From contig NZ_JHQS01000014.1 of assembly GCF_014843845.1 (NCBI RefSeq), forward strand, positions 1-64,000: 64,000 bases of DNA, read 5' to 3'. The stretch is from Mesorhizobium amorphae. Lineage in GTDB: Bacteria > Pseudomonadota > Alphaproteobacteria > Rhizobiales > Rhizobiaceae. The notes beneath the pieces were generated by a model. It was given only the letters and a program-made list of their open reading frames with translations, made no database searches and was not told the origin of the DNA. The first letter of the stretch is position 1; the number at the start of each line of letters is the position of its first letter. The translations under genes and the position numbers were made by a program. This document shows positions 28,225-36,791 of the stretch, piece by piece.

Positions 28225-29455
28225 TGCATTCTCCCTGGTCGGAAAACTGTGCTGTCGGTGCGTTCGTCGGAGGGCTGACCTGCGCGCAATCCGCGGTTGG
28301 CGGAATGAAATGGGCTGAACCAGCCAGGCATGCCTCGCTGATCATTTTATCGTAGAGCTCGGCCAATTGAGTTGCAGTGACGGTCGATTTGGTCTCGGCC
28401 GCCTTGCGGCGGGCGCGGGCCACCATAGCGGCTGCCAGATCCGGGTCGAGATCGCGGCCGCTTTCGCTCAGCACATGGGCAATTGCCGTGGCGCCGGAAT
28501 GCTTGCCGATGACGATACGCCGGCAGCGGCCCACGAGAGCCGGATCGAGCCCCTGATAGCTGCGCGAGTCCTTCAGCAGCCCTGCGACGTGAACGCCGGA
28601 TTCGTGGGTGAAAACATCGGCGCCGACGACCGGCTTGATAGCTGCTGTCGGCCGGCGGGCGGCCCGCGCCACATGGGCCGCGAGGTCGGACAATGCGCTC
28701 AGATCGATGCCGGTATCTGCGCCGTCGAGGACGGTCATCGCGGTGGCTACTTCTTCCAGCGCGGCATTGCCGGCGCGCTCGCCGAGCCCGAGGACGGTGA
28801 CTGAGGCATGGCGCGCACCGGCGCGGATGGCGGCCAGCGTGTTGGCGGTAGCAAGGCCGAGATCGTTGTGGCCATGAAATTCGATGTCGATGGGAGACTG
28901 CGCCGCGACCCGGGCGACAATTTCAAAGGTCGAAAAGGGATCGAGAACGCCGACCGTGTCAGCCAGCCTGACGCGGCTTGCGCCCGCGCGCGCGGCCGTC
29001 TCGATGACGCGCGCGAGATGATCCCGATCGGCGCGCGAGGCATCCTCGCAGCCCACGGCAACGAAAAGGCCGCGGGCGGCTGTGCAGCCGACCATATGCT
29101 CGATGATCTGGAGCGCTGCCGTCTGATCGAGGCCGAGCTTGGCGGCGAGTTGGATGTCCGACGCAGGTAGCGACAGATTGACGGCTGTGACGCCGCTCTC
29201 GATTGCCGCCTCGAGATCCTGCGATCTCATCCGGCACCAGGCGGTGAGCCGAACCGGCAGACGCCTCGCGACCACGGCGCGAATTGTTTCGATCTCGTCG
29301 CCGCCCATGGCCGGGGTGCCGATCTCGATCTCTGGGACGCCGGCTGCGGCAAGAGACTCTGCGAGCTCCAGCTTTTCCGCAGTGGTAAAGGCGACGCCGG
29401 GTGCCTGCTCGCCATCGCGCAACGTCGTATCGTTGAGAAAGACCCGACGGTTCAT
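28208..29455 (-). CDS. nifV: Homocitrate synthase NifV
   Basis: A 415-residue DRE-TIM acyltransferase that condenses acetyl-CoA and 2-oxoglutarate to homocitrate, the organic ligand of FeMo-co. The catalytic start FLNDTTLRDGEQAPGVAFTT, the metal site FHGHNDLGLATANTLAAI and the HESGVHVAGLLKD segment are intact. The ~35-residue tail after ATQLAELYDKMI is unusual and rich in Pro/Thr. It overlaps nifS by 4 bp (ATGA). Most rhizobia lack nifV and take homocitrate from the host plant, so an intact copy is notable. Confidence 0.94.
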   Translation of the reverse strand: MNRRVFLNDTTLRDGEQAPGVAFTTAEKLELAESLAAAGVPEIEIGTPAMGGDEIETIRAVVARRLPVRLTAWCRMRSQDLEAAIESGVTAVNLSLPASDIQLAAKLGLDQTAALQIIEHMVGCTAARGLFVAVGCEDASRADRDHLARVIETAARAGASRVRLADTVGVLDPFSTFEIVARVAAQSPIDIEFHGHNDLGLATANTLAAIRAGARHASVTVLGLGERAGNAALEEVATAMTVLDGADTGIDLSALSDLAAHVARAARRPTAAIKPVVGADVFTHESGVHVAGLLKDSRSYQGLDPALVGRCRRIVIGKHSGATAIAHVLSESGRDLDPDLAAAMVARARRKAAETKSTVTATQLAELYDKMISEACLAGSAHFIPPTADCAQVSPPTNAPTAQFSDQGECNELFR

Positions 29456-30669
29456 GAGCGACTACCGGTTCTTCCGGCGCCCGGGCATAGATTCGATTGA
29501 AGGTCTTCGGTACTTGGCGTGCCGGGCCCAGAATTGCGAACGTCACGCAGCCTCTCCACGATTGCGGGCATGACCTCGAGCACCCGGTCGACATCCTCTT
29601 CGCCGTTGTCGCGCGCAAAGGAAAAGCGGACCACCCCATGTGGCATTTTCATCGCCCTCAAGACATGGCTCGGCTCAAGGCAGCCGGAGCTACAGGCTGA
29701 GCCGGCCGAACAGGCGATGCCCACGCGGCTGAGGAGAGTTGGGATTGCATCGCCTTGGATATATTCGAAGGCGATGTTTGCGGTGTTCGGCAACCTCTCC
29801 AGCGGATCGCCAGTGACGAAGGTGTTCGGGATGCGCTGGAGAACCCCGTTCTCAAGGCGGTCGCGGAGCCACTTTACCCGTGTGGTCTCGTCGTTCATGA
29901 ACTTCGAGGCGAGTTCTGCCGCCATGCCGAGCCCGACTATGCCGGGCGTGTTCTCGGTGCCGGCACGCCGGTCGTACTCTTGGTGCCCCCCCTTGATCAG
30001 CGAGCAGAAGCGCACGCCACGCTTTACATAAAGTGCTCCGATCCCTTTCGGGCCATGCAGCTTGTGGCCGGAGAGCGACAGCATGTCGATTGCGGTCGAT
30101 TTTAGGTCCATCGGAAGCTTGCCAACCGCCTGCACGGCATCGGTATGGAAAAGGGCGCCAACTTCCTTGGCCAACTCGGCAAGCTGGGCCACGGGGAAGA
30201 TCGTACCGGTCTCGTTGTTCGCCCACATGATTGAGACGATTGCCACATGTGGGGTGAGGGCAGCCCTGTAGGCGTCGAGGTCGAGCCGGCCATGGCGATC
30301 CACTGGAATTCTGTGCACCTTGACGCCGCGCGTCTTCTCAAGATGCGCGCAGAGCGCCAGCACGGCCGGGTGCTCGACGGCGGAAGTCACGATCTCTGTT
30401 CGATTAGGCATGTCCTCGAGCGCCGAAAGAATCGCTGCATTGTCGCTTTCCGTCCCGCCCGAGGTGAAGGTGATCTCATCGTCGAATTCCGCGCCGATCA
30501 GCGCTTGCAACTGCTGTCGCGCCTTTCTCACCGCTGCACCAACTGAGGCGCCAAAACCGTGCGTCGACGAAGGGTTGCCGAACTGATCCGTAAAGAACGG
30601 CAACATCGCTTGAACGACCTCCGGATCGACCCGTGTCGTCGCGTTGTTGTCAAGATAGACAGTCCTCAT
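29452..30669 (-). CDS. nifS: Cysteine desulfurase NifS
   Basis: A 405-residue PLP enzyme that delivers sulfur from cysteine for nitrogenase Fe-S clusters. It starts MRTVYLDNNATTRVDPEVVQ; the PLP lysine is in LSGHKLHGPKGIGALY and the active-site Cys in ACSAGSACSSGCLEPS, as in NifS/IscS. Its ATG overlaps the stop of the upstream nifU remnant, and its stop overlaps the nifV start, so translation is coupled. Confidence 0.97.
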   Translation of the reverse strand: MRTVYLDNNATTRVDPEVVQAMLPFFTDQFGNPSSTHGFGASVGAAVRKARQQLQALIGAEFDDEITFTSGGTESDNAAILSALEDMPNRTEIVTSAVEHPAVLALCAHLEKTRGVKVHRIPVDRHGRLDLDAYRAALTPHVAIVSIMWANNETGTIFPVAQLAELAKEVGALFHTDAVQAVGKLPMDLKSTAIDMLSLSGHKLHGPKGIGALYVKRGVRFCSLIKGGHQEYDRRAGTENTPGIVGLGMAAELASKFMNDETTRVKWLRDRLENGVLQRIPNTFVTGDPLERLPNTANIAFEYIQGDAIPTLLSRVGIACSAGSACSSGCLEPSHVLRAMKMPHGVVRFSFARDNGEEDVDRVLEVMPAIVERLRDVRNSGPGTPSTEDLQSNLCPGAGRTGSRS

Positions 30670-31040
30670 GCGTGCGAATCCTCAGTTGGCCGGACGATGC
30701 GAAGCGCCAGGCCAGTCGCATTGAGCCTCCGGCGCATGCCGTTGCTGGTGACGCAGGCGCCCTGCCAGACGCCGACGGTTTCACGTAGACCCGGTCGCCG
30801 CCGACATTCACAATGCCCGCGCCAGCGTCTTCGATCAGTCAAATTTGCTGCAGCGTCGCCGCGGCTGAAGGTCTGGAACTCTACTTTGAACGTTTCCGTC
30901 ACCGGATCGGTGCTGATCATTTTAAGCGCATTGCCGCAGGCGATCGCGCCGACCGCACAGACTGCATTGGCCGTTTCCAGAACGCCGGCATTCTTCGGCG
31001 TGAAGGAGTATTCCTTGACCTTATCGCTATAGGCCAACAT
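30666..31040 (-). pseudogene. nifU: nifU remnant (scaffold N-terminus plus degenerate C-terminal domain)
   Basis: From ATG 31040 the frame gives MLAYSDKVKEYSFTPKNAGV then ETANAVCAVGAIACGNALKM, the NifU/IscU scaffold start. It then jumps after EFQTFSRGDAAAN to a degenerate C-terminal NifU domain: VNVGGDRVYVK is in the +1 frame and QGACVTSNGMRRRLNATGLA in the original frame. The scaffold's later Cys, the central [2Fe-2S] domain and the CxxC of the C-terminal domain are gone. It still ends with a stop overlapping nifS, preserving the coupling. Confidence 0.7.
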
Positions 31041-31063
31041 CGCCTTCTCGATATCTGGGGCGC

Positions 31064-31384
31064 TCAACTGAAGGACTTGCCGCAGTCGCACTTTCCCCGC
31101 GCGTTGGGGTTGTCGAAGACAAAGCCGGAGGATTCGAGTCTGGTGACGAAATCGACGGTCGTGCCGGCGACATGGGGTTGAGAGCCTGCATCCACGAACA
31201 GTTTGACCCCGTCCGTCTCGATGATCGCGTCGCCCTCGCGCGAGACGTTCTCCAGGCCCATTATGTATTTGAAGCCGGCGCAGCCGCCGGCCTGGACCAT
31301 GATGCGAAAGCCTTGCGCCGGCTCGCTGGCGCGGGAAAGAGCGGTCTTGACGGCGGCAACGGCGTCGTCGGTGAGCGTAATCAT
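31064..31384 (-). CDS. iscA: Nif-linked IscA/HesB-type Fe-S carrier
   Basis: A 106-residue A-type carrier from ATG 31384 (MITLTDDAVAAVKTALSRAS). It has the first Cys in VQAGGCAGFKYIMGLE and the terminal pair in GKCDCGKSFS, the C...CxC pattern used to hold Fe-S clusters. It is the first gene of the run iscA-nifU'-nifS-nifV-nifW and has its own sigma-54 promoter and NifA site. Expected to deliver Fe-S clusters during nitrogenase assembly. Confidence 0.93.
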   Translation of the reverse strand: MITLTDDAVAAVKTALSRASEPAQGFRIMVQAGGCAGFKYIMGLENVSREGDAIIETDGVKLFVDAGSQPHVAGTTVDFVTRLESSGFVFDNPNARGKCDCGKSFS

Positions 31385-31425
31385 GGTTCGATTTCCCCAT
31401 TCGGTTACGGTTTGCGGATCACCCC

Positions 31426-31440
31426 GCATGGACCGTGCCA
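31426..31440 (-). promoter_or_regulatory. Sigma-54 promoter of the iscA-nifSVW run
   Basis: Minus strand TGGCACGGTCCATGC matches the consensus with one change at -12 and exact spacing, 41 bp upstream of the iscA ATG. Confidence 0.87.
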
Positions 31441-31546
31441 ATGGAAAAAAACCGTTTCAAAACAGCGCGATCTCTCTAACACTGCGATGAATCTTTGTGC
31501 GCCATTGTTGGGAAGACGTCGGGCAGCCGACACCTACTGTCGGGTT

Positions 31547-31562
31547 TGTCGAGTCCGCGACA
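31547..31562. promoter_or_regulatory. Shared NifA upstream activator site
   Basis: TGTCGAGTCCGCGACA is an exact TGT-N10-ACA site. It lies about 115 bp from the leftward iscA promoter and about 98 bp from a rightward nifH-type promoter at 31653. The motif is palindromic, so one site could serve both. Confidence 0.8.
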
Positions 31563-31652
31563 TGGGACTGCTCGGCCTGAGTTCCTGCTCCACTCTGACG
31601 TAAACCGTTGAATAGCATGCAGAAGATTTTTCTGAGCTTGCTTCGGCGCAAT

Positions 31653-31668
31653 TGGCACGACTTTTGAA
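31653..31668 (+). promoter_or_regulatory. Orphan nifH-type sigma-54 promoter
   Basis: TGGCACGACTTTTGAA matches the rhizobial nifH -24/-12 element at every conserved base except one at -12 (TTGA for TTGC). It drives rightward into a nifH start remnant and then toward hmuS. The -12 change may reduce activity. Confidence 0.65.
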
Positions 31669-31762
31669 GCTCCCTTTGGCGAGGCGGCAACAACCCCCGC
31701 CGGCCGATAATCGTCTCGTGGGCTTCTCCTCGCGAGGGATGGAACGAAGGAAGGAAAGCAAC

Positions 31763-31815
31763 ATGTCAGATCTGGGTCAGTTCCGCTTTCTATGGCAAAG
31801 CAGTACTGCCCGCGC
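31763..31815 (+). pseudogene. nifH 5'-end remnant
   Basis: After the purine-rich AACGAAGGAAGGAAAGCAAC comes ATGTCAGATCTGGGTCAG and TATGGCAAAG, which parallels nifH beginning M-S-D-L-R-Q-I-A-F-Y-G-K. Similarity fades within about 50 bp and no nifH coding region follows. Together with the promoter this looks like the leftover of a nifH reiteration. Confidence 0.5.
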
Positions 31816-32150
31816 AATCCGATTGCCCCATCGGCCGATTGGCGTCGACACCCACAATCGCTCACCACCCCCTGGTGGCCATTAACCGACTTGAGATGGG
31901 ATTCGACCGGCATTTGCCGGTCAGTGTCATTGCGTTTCGCCGTCAAGCAGCACGTCCGGTTTCAAGGGGAGCCCGACGGCGATGCGCACACTCTCCAGCA
32001 ACACCCCGTTCCTCGGTGAGCACGCGATCGGGGGTCGAACATTACGGCGCTCTGTCGGCGGAAGATCAACAGGCAGGGCAGCGGATCTTCAACAGGCGGG
32101 CGGATCAGTGACGCGCAAGTATGCAGACAGAAGGCAGGCAGGTGGATGAC
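31816..32150. other. Stretch between the nifH remnant and hmuS
   Basis: No convincing gene. It forms the leader between the orphan nifH-type promoter and hmuS. I see no Fur/Irr-type box or second promoter that I can support. Confidence 0.4.
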
Positions 32151-33212
32151 ATGGACCAGCGCGTGAAACGCTCGCCGGCCGAAATCCGGCGGGCGCAGGA
32201 AGACATGCCGAATATTCGCGAGCGCGATCTCGCCGCCCAGTTGGGCATTTCGGAAGCGGAACTGGTTGCGGCGCATTGCGGTTTTGGCGCGGTGCGCATC
32301 GAGCCCCGCGTCAACGATCTGCTGACCGGCCTCGGAGCGGTCGGTGAGGTGATGGCGCTGACCCGCAATGAAAGCGCTGTGCACGAGAAGATCGGCGTCT
32401 ACGACAAGGTGGTCACCGGCAACCAGCATGCGATGGTGCTCGGCGATGACATCCACCTGCGTATCTTCCCGGAAGTGTGGGCTTATGGCTTCGCTGTCGA
32501 CAAGCGCGATGGCGGCAACATCCGCCGCAGCCTGCAGTTCTTCGATGCCACCGGCGAGGCGGTGCACAGGGTGCATCTCAGGCCCGCCTCAAACCTCGAT
32601 GCTTACCAGAAGCTGGTGACGGAACTCGAATCCTCAAACCAGGAGCCGATCGTATCGGCTCAGGCGAGCGGAGCCGACGATGACGCAGAGGTTCCGGACC
32701 AAGCCGCCACGGTCGAGGACCTGCGCGAGCACTGGAGCCGGCTGACGGACGTGCATCAGTTCTTCGGCATGTTGAAGACGCTGGAGCTCAGCCGCTGCCA
32801 GGCGATGCGCATGGTCGGCCAGGATTACGCCTGGCTGCTCGACAACGATGCCGTTGGCGCCATGTTCGAACACGCGGCCGATGGCGAGATGCCGATCATG
32901 TGCTTTGTCGGCAATCGTGGCTGCATCCAGATCCATTCCGGCCCAATCAAGTCGATCAAGCCGATCGGGTCCAGGATCAATGTCCTCGACGAGACCTTCC
33001 ACCTGCATCTCAGGACCCACCACATCCTCGAGGTCTGGGCCGTGCGCAAGCCGACCAGGGACGGTCACATCACGTCACTCGAAGCCTATGGTGCCGACGG
33101 CAAGATGATCATCCAGTTCTTCGGCACGCGCCAGGAAGGCCAACGCGAGCGCGGCGACTGGCGCTTCCTGGTCGAGAATCTGCCGCGCATTCCTAACCCG
33201 TCCGCCGCGTGA
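32151..33212 (+). CDS. hmuS: Hemin-degrading/transport protein HmuS
   Basis: A 353-residue protein of the HemS/HmuS/ChuS family, the cytoplasmic partner in haem uptake. It has the two-repeat architecture: SPAEIRRAQEDMPNIRERDL and AAQLGISEAELVAAHCGFGA at the start, YDKVVTGNQHAMVLGDDIHL, the linker near 190, and LRTHHILEVWAVRKPTRDGH in the second half. ATG 32151 is chosen because family homology begins just after. It is followed by a broken hmuT, so the usual hmuSTUV haem operon is not complete here. The nearest upstream promoter is the nifH-type element. Confidence 0.9.
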   Translation: MDQRVKRSPAEIRRAQEDMPNIRERDLAAQLGISEAELVAAHCGFGAVRIEPRVNDLLTGLGAVGEVMALTRNESAVHEKIGVYDKVVTGNQHAMVLGDDIHLRIFPEVWAYGFAVDKRDGGNIRRSLQFFDATGEAVHRVHLRPASNLDAYQKLVTELESSNQEPIVSAQASGADDDAEVPDQAATVEDLREHWSRLTDVHQFFGMLKTLELSRCQAMRMVGQDYAWLLDNDAVGAMFEHAADGEMPIMCFVGNRGCIQIHSGPIKSIKPIGSRINVLDETFHLHLRTHHILEVWAVRKPTRDGHITSLEAYGADGKMIIQFFGTRQEGQRERGDWRFLVENLPRIPNPSAA

Positions 33213-33222
33213 GGTAAGACCA

Positions 33223-33720
33223 ATGCGTATTGCTTTTCATTTCCGCTCGGTGCTCGCCCCGATGCTCGGCGTTCTGCTGGCCGCCCCTTCGCCCGCCGAG
33301 GCCAATGAGGGCGGGGCTGTTTTTCCCGATCCGTCACGGATCGCTGGATCGGCGGCTCCATCGCCGAGATCGTCTACGCTTGGCGAGGAAAGTCATCTCA
33401 TCGCTCGCAATTCGACGAGCTACTATCCGAAAGCCGCGCTGAAGGTGACCGATGTCACCGCGCTGAAGGTGACCGATGTCGCCTACATGCGTCAGCTGTC
33501 GGCGGAGGGTGTTCTGTCGGTCAACAGCGGCGCGAAGGAAGCGGCCGATCTGTTGGCGAAATCGAACGGGCCCTTCATCGAGCTGCCGGGGGACCACCGC
33601 CATAAAGGCATCCTTGAAAGATCCGCGTCGGAGGAAGGCAAAAGCGCCTCACACGGATCAGGACGGGATCGACTTGGATCAAGTGTGGCTTTCGCCAGCG
33701 ATACAAGGCCGCAAGGCTAG
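33223..33720 (+). pseudogene. hmuT: Haem-binding periplasmic protein HmuT, degraded
   Basis: The signal peptide (SVLAPMLGVLLAAPSPAEAN) and GEESHLIARNSTSYYPKAAL, YMRQLSAEGVLSVN and GAKEAADLLAKSN match the start of HmuT. Residues between PSRI and LGEESH are read in a shifted frame, there is a 24-bp tandem duplication, an internal deletion after SVN, and the frame decays after about 130 residues. The hmuUV genes are absent. Confidence 0.75.
33436..33483 (+). repeat. 24-bp tandem duplication in the hmuT remnant
   Basis: Two in-frame copies of GCGCTGAAGGTGACCGATGT plus C(A/G)CC, encoding ALKVTDV(T/A) twice. They differ at one base, so the duplication appears recent. Confidence 0.9.
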
Positions 33721-33903
33721 GTCTATGCTTCGCTCAAGCAGCGCCCCCAAAGTACTGACCTTGCTTGTGATCTGTACAAGGGTCCGGAGGCGCCACGGAG
33801 ACGTCAAAGGCTACCCATCCGGCGATGGTGCTGTCGCCAGATCAAGAGCTGTTCTCACAGACAGGTCAAAGTGCGAACAGAGGATGACGAAAAGGAGACT
33901 TTC

Positions 33904-34497
33904 ATGACTGAAGCAACACTCGTTACAGGCAGCGGTGACGTGTCAAGCATCGCGGCTGTCCATCAATCGCCATCAATTGACGACAAACCCGCCACAGGTG
34001 CTCCGCACGGATACGCCCAAGAGGACGGGTTCATCCAAGACGCCTTGCGTCGAACCGCAGTCGCGGAACGATTCGATCTTTCTTTTGTGCTCGCGAGGTA
34101 CCGGAGACAGTACGGCTTCTCACAAGCCGTTGCAGAGGACCATCGGCGCGAACTTGTCCGTTTCTTGGCACTCTGCGCGACCGCCCGACAGTATGGCCGC
34201 TCATACGGGATGATGGGCGCAGTCGATGAGCTATGGCACATGTTCGTCATCTTCACTAGAGACTACGCTCGATTTTGCGAAGAGGTGGCGGGCAGGTTCC
34301 TGCACCATATTCCGGAACCCGATGGCGTAGCTAAGCAGGGTACCATCGACCGGTACCTCGCTTTCCTGCAGGACTACAGAACGGTCTACGGGGAAGAGCC
34401 GCCCCCACCGTATTGGCCCAAGCCGAAGCGCTCACCCCACAACACAGATGCTTCCTGCGACGGCTGCAACGGCTGCAACGCAGGATGCTTTAGCTGA
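33904..34497 (+). CDS. Glycine-rich-domain-like protein with Cys-rich tail
   Basis: A 197-residue protein from ATG 33904 (AAGGAG upstream). The core RFDLSFVLARYRRQYGFS, MGAVDELWHMFVIFTRDYAR and FCEEVAGRFLHHIPEP resembles the GRDP-like family (PF07173 type: D-E-x-W-H...H-H). The end is CDGCNGCNAGCFS, a cluster of four Cys suited to metal binding or modification. Function unknown. A glycosyltransferase gene follows 95 bp downstream in the same direction and may be its partner. Confidence 0.7.
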   Translation: MTEATLVTGSGDVSSIAAVHQSPSIDDKPATGAPHGYAQEDGFIQDALRRTAVAERFDLSFVLARYRRQYGFSQAVAEDHRRELVRFLALCATARQYGRSYGMMGAVDELWHMFVIFTRDYARFCEEVAGRFLHHIPEPDGVAKQGTIDRYLAFLQDYRTVYGEEPPPPYWPKPKRSPHNTDASCDGCNGCNAGCFS

Positions 34498-34592
34498 AGC
34501 AACACTTTTCAGAAGGAGCGCGTCGAATTGCTCGGCCCCAGATTGGCCGAGCCATTCGGCCGAATACTCAGCTGAGAACGAGGGGCACGGCC

Positions 34593-35882
34593 ATGCATAT
34601 TCTGATGTTCGGAAAGATGCCTCCTATCCAGGGGGGTGTTTCCAAGGCAACTTGGGTAGCGGCAACCGATCTTGTGACCGCCGGCCACACGGTAACCTTC
34701 ATCTCGAACGCCAACAGCATGGGCTACGGATTCCGGCAAATGGGATCGGCATCCCGCATAGAGGCGACGGTTGCTGGCTTCGCGGGAAAGCTTGAGATTC
34801 GGCAGCTTGAGGCGGTGCCAAGGCTCTCTTACATTCCATGGGCACCGCCGTACCTTAGCCAACTTTTGGGAAACGCCATCGCAGCCGCAAAGTCGCGTAC
34901 GCCCGACTTGGTGATTGGATGGTATCTTGAACCCTATGGCGTTGCGGCTTCGATCTTTGGTCGATTGGTCGACACGCCGGTCATATTGCGGCATGCCGGG
35001 AGCGACCTGGGTCGATTGAGGAAAGTTGCCGATCTAGGGCCACTCTATGACCACTGCTTAGCGTCGGCAAGCCGTGTAGTGGCGAGCAAAAAGCAGGATG
35101 CGGTGCAGATTGTCTTGAATGCGGGCGTCAGACGAGAAAGCCTGGTCCAAGCTCGCGGCAGGAGGCTTGATGATTCCTTCTTGGAGCCTACTCGATTTGA
35201 CTTTGAGGCACTTGTCGAAGAGGCGGAGGCTTTCTTCAGCAACTACGGTTTCGAACGCGACTTCCTGAAGATGTTGACCTATTGGAATAGGGAAGGGTTG
35301 AGGTGCTCAGATCCGATTGTCGGCAGTTACGGGAAAATCGGCATAGCGAAAGGAACCTACAGCCTAATTGATGCGCTGGAACTCCTCGCGGATCGAAACC
35401 TCCCGGTCGCCTATCGCGCGCTGTGGAGTGCCGCGCCTGATCGCTTTGCTCATGCATTCAACCACCTTGCGTCAAAGAAACGGCTGCGGGGTCGAACGAT
35501 CATTCTGCCACCGCTTCCTCCGTGGGACGTTCCGGCTTTCATAAGGTCCTGCTCGGTGATCACGTTCCTGGAAAACAATTTTCCAATCGCGTTTCATGGG
35601 CCTCAGATTCCGCGTGAGGTGCTGGCATGTGGTACACCGCTGATATTGAGCGGTGAGATTTGTTCGAAGGTGTCTTTCGCCGCCGAGCTGGCGGATCGGA
35701 CAAACGTCCTGCGCGCCGAAGACCCCAACAATGTGGCCGAGTTGGCGTCGGTCTTAGAGCTGGCAATTACAGATCGCGAAATGCGAGCGAGCCTCTCACA
35801 TCACGGAAAGACTCTTTCGCGCACAATAGAATCGACCGCCCTTCCGCATGATCCACTGATTGATGTGATAAGATCCATGTAA
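34593..35882 (+). CDS. GT-B family glycosyltransferase
   Basis: A 429-residue protein from ATG 34593 (GAGGGG upstream). The N-terminus MHILMFGKMPPIQGGVSKAT is the donor-independent start typical of GT4 enzymes, with TPDLVIGWYLEPYGVA, TPVILRHAGSDLGRLRKVAD and a C-terminal nucleotide-sugar region with IPREVLACGTPLILSGEI (the E-x7-E type loop). Substrate and donor are unknown. It sits alone with the Cys-tailed protein, without lipid-carrier or polysaccharide genes. Confidence 0.8.
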   Translation: MHILMFGKMPPIQGGVSKATWVAATDLVTAGHTVTFISNANSMGYGFRQMGSASRIEATVAGFAGKLEIRQLEAVPRLSYIPWAPPYLSQLLGNAIAAAKSRTPDLVIGWYLEPYGVAASIFGRLVDTPVILRHAGSDLGRLRKVADLGPLYDHCLASASRVVASKKQDAVQIVLNAGVRRESLVQARGRRLDDSFLEPTRFDFEALVEEAEAFFSNYGFERDFLKMLTYWNREGLRCSDPIVGSYGKIGIAKGTYSLIDALELLADRNLPVAYRALWSAAPDRFAHAFNHLASKKRLRGRTIILPPLPPWDVPAFIRSCSVITFLENNFPIAFHGPQIPREVLACGTPLILSGEICSKVSFAAELADRTNVLRAEDPNNVAELASVLELAITDREMRASLSHHGKTLSRTIESTALPHDPLIDVIRSM

Positions 35883-36488
35883 TTCTCATTACACACTATC
35901 CAAACATACCTGACGCAGACGTTGATGTGCCTTCGACTGCAGTTTGTGCATGGACCGCGTCAGAGATGCATCTCGATGTTCTTGCTTCCCTTCCTGGAGC
36001 GACGAATCTGCGATTTGCCTCCAGTGTCGAGCGGATAGCCCGAGGACAAGGATGGAGCGCCCGAGCTTTTTGAAGGCCTCGCATTTAAGAACCTTTTATT
36101 CCGGCCGATGGACGGGCCTGAACGCGAGCCGAATACCGCCGCCGCCGTCGCCTTGCCCACCCACGCTGGAACACCGGCTTTCACATTCGAGGCAGCGTAA
36201 TGTTTTCGCGGGTACCCGAAACCCATCGCTGCCGTCGGGCGCACGGCCACTCATACCGTGTGGAACTTTGTCTAGTGGTGTGGGTCGTTTTCTAAAGTGT
36301 CATGGTGGGAGCGGGCATCCCTTTGCGATGAGCTTGGCTCATTCCAGGTGAAGTCGGTGACGGCGCGAAGGCTGAGGATGAGCATCGAGCGTGCTTTCCA
36401 CCGTCATCGGCATGACATCACGTTCTGCGATGGTTGCTGAAGCGGCCTTCTCACGAAATTGAGCCGTTCAAAAAATTCGAGGGATTTG
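35883..36488. other. Stretch without a recognisable intact gene
   Basis: A plus-strand fragment near 36060-36200 (ELFEGLAFKNLLFRPMDG) looks like the tail of a lost gene, but I do not recognise it. The rest is short frames only. Confidence 0.35.
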
Positions 36489-36791
36489 ATGAACGCCACC
36501 ACATTCAGCAGCCCCGTTTTCGTGAAGGACGGGAATTGCATTGTGCGAGAAATTGTCAGCATCGATGGCGCCATTGATTTTCTCGAAGAATGGCCCGAAA
36601 GCCGTCGAGATTTGATCCACAAGACTGCACTCAAAGCGTGCTACGATGCGCACGATGGCTACAAGCCGGTCAGCGTGGTCCGTCAGGCGTTCATCAGCTT
36701 CGCCAAGCGGGCTTGCATACTGGAAGACCCGGCTGCTGTAATGCCTTGGATCTCACCCTCTAAATCGGGCAGTGAATCGGAAGCGGTATAG
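36489..36791 (+). CDS. DUF982 family protein
   Basis: A 100-residue protein from ATG 36489 (GAGGGA upstream). It has the DUF982 layout: FSSPVFVKDGNCIVREIVSI, a central WPESRRDLIHKTALKACYDA, then VRQAFISFAKRACIL. DUF982 proteins are small, of unknown function and very frequent in rhizobia, often in multiple copies in symbiotic regions. A second copy lies at 37321-37572. Confidence 0.8.
   Translation: MNATTFSSPVFVKDGNCIVREIVSIDGAIDFLEEWPESRRDLIHKTALKACYDAHDGYKPVSVVRQAFISFAKRACILEDPAAVMPWISPSKSGSESEAV

Noticed and set aside
30666..31400. Full 244-codon minus-strand frame as one gene
   Set aside because: Its first ~120 codons are an out-of-frame reading of iscA. Only the part from 31040 resembles NifU.
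31763..31815. A functional short nifH gene
   Set aside because: Similarity ends within about 17 codons; the P-loop GKGGIGKS is not encoded.
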